NCBI GenBank assembly: GCA_044506565.1
Contig: JBIQKN010000062.1
Coordinates: forward strand, 1 to 15,820
Direction of reading: 5' to 3'
DNA: 15,820 bases
DNA from: Croceibacterium_A sp044506565
GTDB taxonomy: Bacteria > Pseudomonadota > Alphaproteobacteria > Sphingomonadales > Sphingomonadaceae
Shown here piece after piece: positions 12,369 to 15,820 of this stretch (position 1 is its first letter; each line of letters opens with the position of its first letter). The position numbers and the translations under genes were made by a program. The notes beneath the pieces are model-generated. The model was given only the letters and a program-made list of their open reading frames with translations, was not told the origin of the DNA and did not search any database.

Positions 12369-12683
12369 TTAGCCCCGTGCGCCTTCGGTGATGTCGATCG
12401 ACTGGCCCTCGGCCAGCGTCACGATCGCCTTCTTGCTGTCGCTGCGCTTGTAGGGACGGCCCTTCCAGCGCTTGGTCTTGCCCTTCTGGACGATCGTGTT
12501 CACCCCGGTGACCTTGACGCCCCACAGCGCTTCGACCGCTTCCTTGATCTGCGGCTTGGTCGCGTCGTTGGCGACCTTGAAGACGACGCCGTTGTTCTCG
12601 GACAACAGGGTCGACTTCTCGGTGATGTGGGGGGCGAGGATCACGTCGTAGTGACGGGCGTCCACTTCCTGCTTCTTAGCCAT
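12369..12683 (-). CDS. rplW: Large-subunit ribosomal protein L23
   Basis: uL23, located at the peptide tunnel exit and the main docking point for trigger factor and the signal recognition particle. It is 104 aa (100 in E. coli). It reads YDVILAPHITEKSTLLSENN, then GVVFKVANDATKPQIKEAVE and ALWGVKVTGVNTIVQKGKTK with RWKGRPYKRSDSKKAIVTLA. The ATG is inside the rplD end with an 8-base overlap (ATGGCTAA). rplB follows after 4 bases. Confidence 0.98.
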   Translation of the reverse strand: MAKKQEVDARHYDVILAPHITEKSTLLSENNGVVFKVANDATKPQIKEAVEALWGVKVTGVNTIVQKGKTKRWKGRPYKRSDSKKAIVTLAEGQSIDITEGARG

Positions 12684-13299
12684 TGAAGCGCGCCTCCAGC
12701 TTTTCGACCGCGGCCTTGGTCAGGACCAGCGTGTCATGCTTCAGAATGTCGTAGACGTTGGCTCCGGTCGCCGGGAGCACGTTGACGCCCGGGAGGTTGC
12801 CGGCGGCCTTGCGGAAACCGCCGTCGACCGCGTCGCCGTCGATCACCAGCACCTTGCCGCTCCACCCGTTCTTGCCGAACGCGGCCGCGAGCGCCTTGGT
12901 CTTGGCATCCTTCAGCTCGAGGCTGTCGACGACGACCAGGCCGTCCTTCGCCCTGGCCGAGAGCGCCATCTTGAGGCCGAGCGCGCGGATCTTCTTGTTG
13001 AGCGACTGCTCGAACTCGCGGGCGCGGGCGCCGTGCGCCTTGCCGCCGCCGATGAAGATCGGGGCGCGGCGATCGCCATGGCGCGCCGTGCCGCCGCCCT
13101 TCTGGCGACCCCACTTCTTGCCGGTGCGGGCGACGTCGGAGCGCTCACGGGTCGCGCGGGCGGTGCCGCGGCGGTTCTCGAGCTGCCAGGTGACGACGCG
13201 GTGCAGGATGTCGGCGCGCGGCTCGACGCCGAACACGGCGTCGTTGAGCTCGATGTCGCCGGCCGCCTTGCCGTCGAGTTTCTGGACCTTCACCTTCAC
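12676..13299 (-). CDS. rplD: Large-subunit ribosomal protein L4, GTG start
   Basis: uL4, whose extended loop reaches the exit tunnel opposite L22. In E. coli it also represses its own S10 operon by binding the mRNA leader and promoting attenuation. It is 207 aa (201 in E. coli). The tunnel loop reads ARTGKKWGRQKGGGTARHGD and RRAPIFIGGGKAHGARAREF; the globular domain continues to VYDILKHDTLVLTKAAVEKL. The start is a GTG (13299-13297), with AAGGAGGG embedded in the last codons of rplC, leaving a 3-base gap between the genes. It overlaps rplW by 8 bases. Confidence 0.97.
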   Translation of the reverse strand: MKVKVQKLDGKAAGDIELNDAVFGVEPRADILHRVVTWQLENRRGTARATRERSDVARTGKKWGRQKGGGTARHGDRRAPIFIGGGKAHGARAREFEQSLNKKIRALGLKMALSARAKDGLVVVDSLELKDAKTKALAAAFGKNGWSGKVLVIDGDAVDGGFRKAAGNLPGVNVLPATGANVYDILKHDTLVLTKAAVEKLEARFNG

Positions 13300-13302
13300 G
13301 GA

Positions 13303-14196
13303 TCAGCCCTCCTTGTTCTCGTCGGCTTCGGGCGCACCGCCCTCGGCCTCGTTGCTCTCTTCGCCCACCGCAGGGGCGGCATCGTCACCGACACCGGCCT
13401 GCTGCTCGTGAAGCAGCTTTTCCTGCTGCTCGGGCGAAACCTCGGGCTGCACTTCGTGCTCGGCCGCCGGCTCGACCATCCCGGCCGGGGCTTCCTCGTG
13501 CTCGGGCGCGCTGCTCTTCTTCTCGAGGATCGCCCCCGGGAAAGGTGCGCCTTCGGGCAGCGGCAGCTTGACCGCGTCGCGGACCAGCAGCCAGGCGTTC
13601 TTCGCGCCCGGGACCGAGCCCTTGACGAAGATCAGGCCACGATCGGCGTCCGTGCGGACCACCTCGAGGTTCTGCTGGGTGCGCTGACGGTCGCCCATGT
13701 GGCCGGCCATCTTCTTGTTCTTGAACACCTTGCCCGGATCCTGGCGGTTACCCGTCGAACCGTGCGCGCGGTGGCTGACCGAGACGCCGTGGCTGGCGCG
13801 CATACCGCCGAAGCCCCAGCGCTTCATCGCGCCGGCAAAGCCCTTGCCCTGCGTGTGCCCCGTGACGTCCACCATCTGGCCGGCGACGAAGTGCTCGGCG
13901 CTGATGGTGGCGCCGACCGGAAGCAGCGCTTCCTCGCTGTCGACGCGGAACTCCGCGACCTTCTTCTTCAGCGGCACCTGCGCCTTGGCGAAGTGCTCGC
14001 GCTGCGGCTTGGCGACGTTCTTCTGCTTGGCCTCGCCGCTGCCGACCTGAAGCGCGACGTAACCGTCACGTTCGGCGGTGCGGTGCGAGACCACCTGGCA
14101 ATCTTCCAGCGCCAGGACGGTGACCGGCACGTGGCGGCCGTCCTCCTGGAACAGGCGGGTCATCCCGACTTTCTTTGCGATCACGCCCGTGCGCAT
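13303..14196 (-). CDS. rplC: Large-subunit ribosomal protein L3 with long acidic C-terminal tail
   Basis: uL3, one of the two proteins able to initiate 50S assembly, reaching the peptidyl-transferase centre. It is 297 aa against 209 in E. coli. It begins RTGVIAKKVGMTRLFQEDGR and contains the central loop WGFGGMRASHGVSVSHRAHG (127-146), then GNRQDPGKVFKNKKMAGHMG, where Q152 aligns with the glutamine methylated by PrmB in E. coli. The core ends near residue 227. Residues 228-297 are a low-complexity tail with about 20 acidic residues and very few basic ones. The ATG has AAGGAG upstream. It follows rpsJ after an unusually large 184-base gap. Confidence 0.97.
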   Translation of the reverse strand: MRTGVIAKKVGMTRLFQEDGRHVPVTVLALEDCQVVSHRTAERDGYVALQVGSGEAKQKNVAKPQREHFAKAQVPLKKKVAEFRVDSEEALLPVGATISAEHFVAGQMVDVTGHTQGKGFAGAMKRWGFGGMRASHGVSVSHRAHGSTGNRQDPGKVFKNKKMAGHMGDRQRTQQNLEVVRTDADRGLIFVKGSVPGAKNAWLLVRDAVKLPLPEGAPFPGAILEKKSSAPEHEEAPAGMVEPAAEHEVQPEVSPEQQEKLLHEQQAGVGDDAAPAVGEESNEAEGGAPEADENKEG

Positions 14197-14217
14197 GATC
14201 AGACTCCTTCAACAGAG

Positions 14218-14240
14218 GCCTGCCGGACCATCCGACAGGC
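14218..14240 (-). other. Stem-loop just upstream of rplC
   Basis: GCCTGCCGG (14218-14226) and CCGACAGGC (14232-14240) form a 9-bp stem with one mismatch that becomes a G-U pair in the minus-strand RNA, and a 5-base loop. It ends 21 bases before the rplC start, just beyond the ribosome site, a position from which it could affect L3 translation. No T-run follows. Confidence 0.45.
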
Positions 14241-14322
14241 TTGTCAGCCCGATGTGTCATGCGTCGCCCCGTCCGGGCTGAGTTGCCCTCGCTAATGCGA
14301 AGGCGAGACGGGGGACGCGGGC

Positions 14323-14337
14323 CCGGCAACTTGCCGG
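14323..14337. other. Short palindrome in the rpsJ-rplC gap
   Basis: CCGGCAA (14323-14329) and TTGCCGG (14331-14337) are inverted around one base. A real RNA loop would reduce the stem to about five pairs. The rest of the 184-base rpsJ-rplC gap shows no open frame resembling a gene and no recognisable promoter boxes. Confidence 0.3.
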
Positions 14338-14351
14338 CGGTATCCCTATGT

Positions 14352-14377
14352 CGTCACCCGGCCTGCGCCGGGTGACG
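14352..14377. repeat. Perfect 11-bp palindromic element just after rpsJ (REP-like)
   Basis: CGTCACCCGGC (14352-14362) and GCCGGGTGACG (14367-14377) pair perfectly around a 4-base loop, starting 3 bases past the rpsJ stop. The form CGTCAnCCCGGC...GCCGGGnTGACG resembles a very common alphaproteobacterial intergenic palindrome (from memory). The minus-strand continuation ACATAGGGATACC has no T-run, so it is more likely an mRNA-stabilising or REP-type element than a terminator. Confidence 0.65.
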
Positions 14378-14380
14378 AGA

Positions 14381-14692
14381 TCAAGCCAGCTTGATCTCGA
14401 CGTTCACGCCGGCAGCCAGATCGAGCTTCATCAGCGCGTCGACCGTCTGGGCGTTAGGCTGCACGATGTCGAGCAGCCGCTTGTAGGTGCGCACCTCGAA
14501 CTGCTCGCGCGACTTCTTGTCGATGTGCGGCCCGCGGTTCACGGTGAACTTCTCGATGCGCGTCGGCAGAGGAATGGGGCCCCGGATGAGCGCGCCGGTA
14601 CGACGGGCGGTTTCCGCGATCTCGCCGGTCGCCTGGTCGAGCACTCGGTGATCGAAGGCCTTCAGGCGAATGCGGATGTTCTGAGCTTCCAT
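14381..14692 (-). CDS. rpsJ: Small-subunit ribosomal protein S10
   Basis: uS10, a 30S head protein that also serves as NusE in transcription antitermination with NusB and NusG. It is 103 aa, the E. coli length. It reads MEAQNIRIRLKAFDHRVLDQ, ETARRTGALIRGPIPLPTRI, EKFTVNRGPHIDKKSREQFE and RTYKRLLDIVQPNAQTVDAL, ending LDLAAGVNVEIKLA. The ATG is fixed because two TAG codons lie in frame just upstream (TAGTAGGACATG). The only purine-rich ribosome site, AGGA, is unusually close, one base from the ATG. It follows the tuf terminators, so it probably heads its own transcript. Confidence 0.98.
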   Translation of the reverse strand: MEAQNIRIRLKAFDHRVLDQATGEIAETARRTGALIRGPIPLPTRIEKFTVNRGPHIDKKSREQFEVRTYKRLLDIVQPNAQTVDALMKLDLAAGVNVEIKLA

Positions 14693-14754
14693 GTCCTACT
14701 ACCGATGTCAAAGAGCCAAGGACGATCCCCATTGCCGGAGCCGGGCAACCATCC

Positions 14755-14803
14755 AAAAAACAAGAGACCGCCCTGCCCGCCGGCATCTCCGGCTGTGGGG
14801 CGG
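14755..14803 (-). terminator. Rho-independent terminator after tuf
   Basis: On the minus strand GCCGCCCC... folds back on ...GGGCGG: CCGCCC at 14768-14773 with GGGCGG at 14798-14803. An inner stem GCCGG/CCGGC lies within. This is followed directly by TCTCTTGTTTTTT (14767-14755), the only strong U-tract in the window. It lies about 55 bases past the tuf stop and 60 bases before rpsJ. It should end most tuf transcripts. Confidence 0.7.
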
Positions 14804-14810
14804 CCCCTCG

Positions 14811-14846
14811 AAAATCCCGGCCGGCAGGGCACGAATCCCTGCCGGC
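14811..14846 (-). terminator. Hairpin directly after tuf, possible first terminator
   Basis: GCCGGCAGGG (14820-14829) and CCCTGCCGGC (14837-14846) form a perfect 10-bp stem with a 7-base loop, 12 bases past the tuf stop. Downstream on the minus strand comes CGGGATTTTCG, a short T4 run five bases from the stem, so as a terminator it is weaker than the next one. Alternatively it protects the tuf mRNA 3' end. Confidence 0.5.
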
Positions 14847-14858
14847 GCGGCGCCTATA

Positions 14859-15820
<962 letters not shown>

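Noticed and set aside
12736..14295. A 519-codon open frame on the plus strand, plus other long plus-strand frames (for example 2995-4260 and 333-1355)
   Set aside because: They lie antisense to rplC/rplD, secY and rpoA, have Arg/Ala/Asp/Gly-heavy compositions typical of antisense frames in GC-rich DNA, show no family motifs, and cross gene boundaries without regard to them.
14706..14711. TTGACA on the minus strand just upstream of rpsJ as a promoter -35 box
   Set aside because: A matching -10 would fall inside the rpsJ coding sequence (AAGCTC at 14688-14683, no match), so it cannot serve as the rpsJ promoter as annotated.

Overview
This window is ordinary, highly conserved translation machinery. 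It holds the S10, spc and alpha ribosomal-protein clusters of a high-GC alphaproteobacterium, all transcribed on the minus strand (right to left). The gene order has adk directly between secY and rpsM, no rpmJ after secY, and no rpsD between rpsK and rpoA, which is the alphaproteobacterial arrangement. Protein details point to Sphingomonadales: an Arg-Gly-rich N-terminal extension on S5 that ends in a short Glu/Ala tail, the S10 N-terminus MEAQNIRIRLKAF, and GA/CT-rich palindromic intergenic repeats. This placement comes from recall of the families, not from a search.

Layout in the direction of transcription. The 3' part of tuf (EF-Tu) enters at the right edge and is followed by one good and one weaker terminator-like hairpin. 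The S10 block follows: rpsJ, rplC, rplD, rplW, rplB, rpsS, rplV, rpsC, rplP, rpmC, rpsQ. The spc block runs rplN, rplX, rplE, rpsN, rpsH, rplF, rplR, rpsE, rpmD, rplO, secY, adk. After a 420-base leader comes the alpha block rpsM, rpsK, rpoA, with rpoA cut by the left edge a few codons before its end. That makes 27 genes: 25 complete and 2 partial. Four of them need care because longer or different frames obscure them: rplV, rpsC, secY (true starts are internal to longer open frames) and rpmD (58 aa).

Most genes from rplC to rpmD are packed with 0-24 base gaps or with 1-8 base overlaps (TGATG, TAATG, ATGGCTGA, ATGGCTAA), which implies translational coupling. The larger gaps carry non-coding structure: tuf-rpsJ (terminator), rpsJ-rplC (palindromes), rpsQ-rplN (hairpin), rpmD-rplO (three-hairpin repeat), rplO-secY (10-bp hairpin), secY-adk (tandem duplication of the secY 3' end), adk-rpsM (420-base leader with a large imperfect hairpin and weak promoter candidates), and rpsK-rpoA (two hairpins). 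The products form the small and large ribosomal subunits, the RNA polymerase alpha subunit, the SecY translocon channel, adenylate kinase and EF-Tu.

I found no mobile element, CRISPR array, tRNA/rRNA, defence system or undescribed gene system. Points worth a second look are lineage-type tails on several ribosomal proteins, repeats inserted inside the operon, the secY tail duplication, start-codon oddities, and a possible separate transcription unit for rpsM-rpsK-rpoA.
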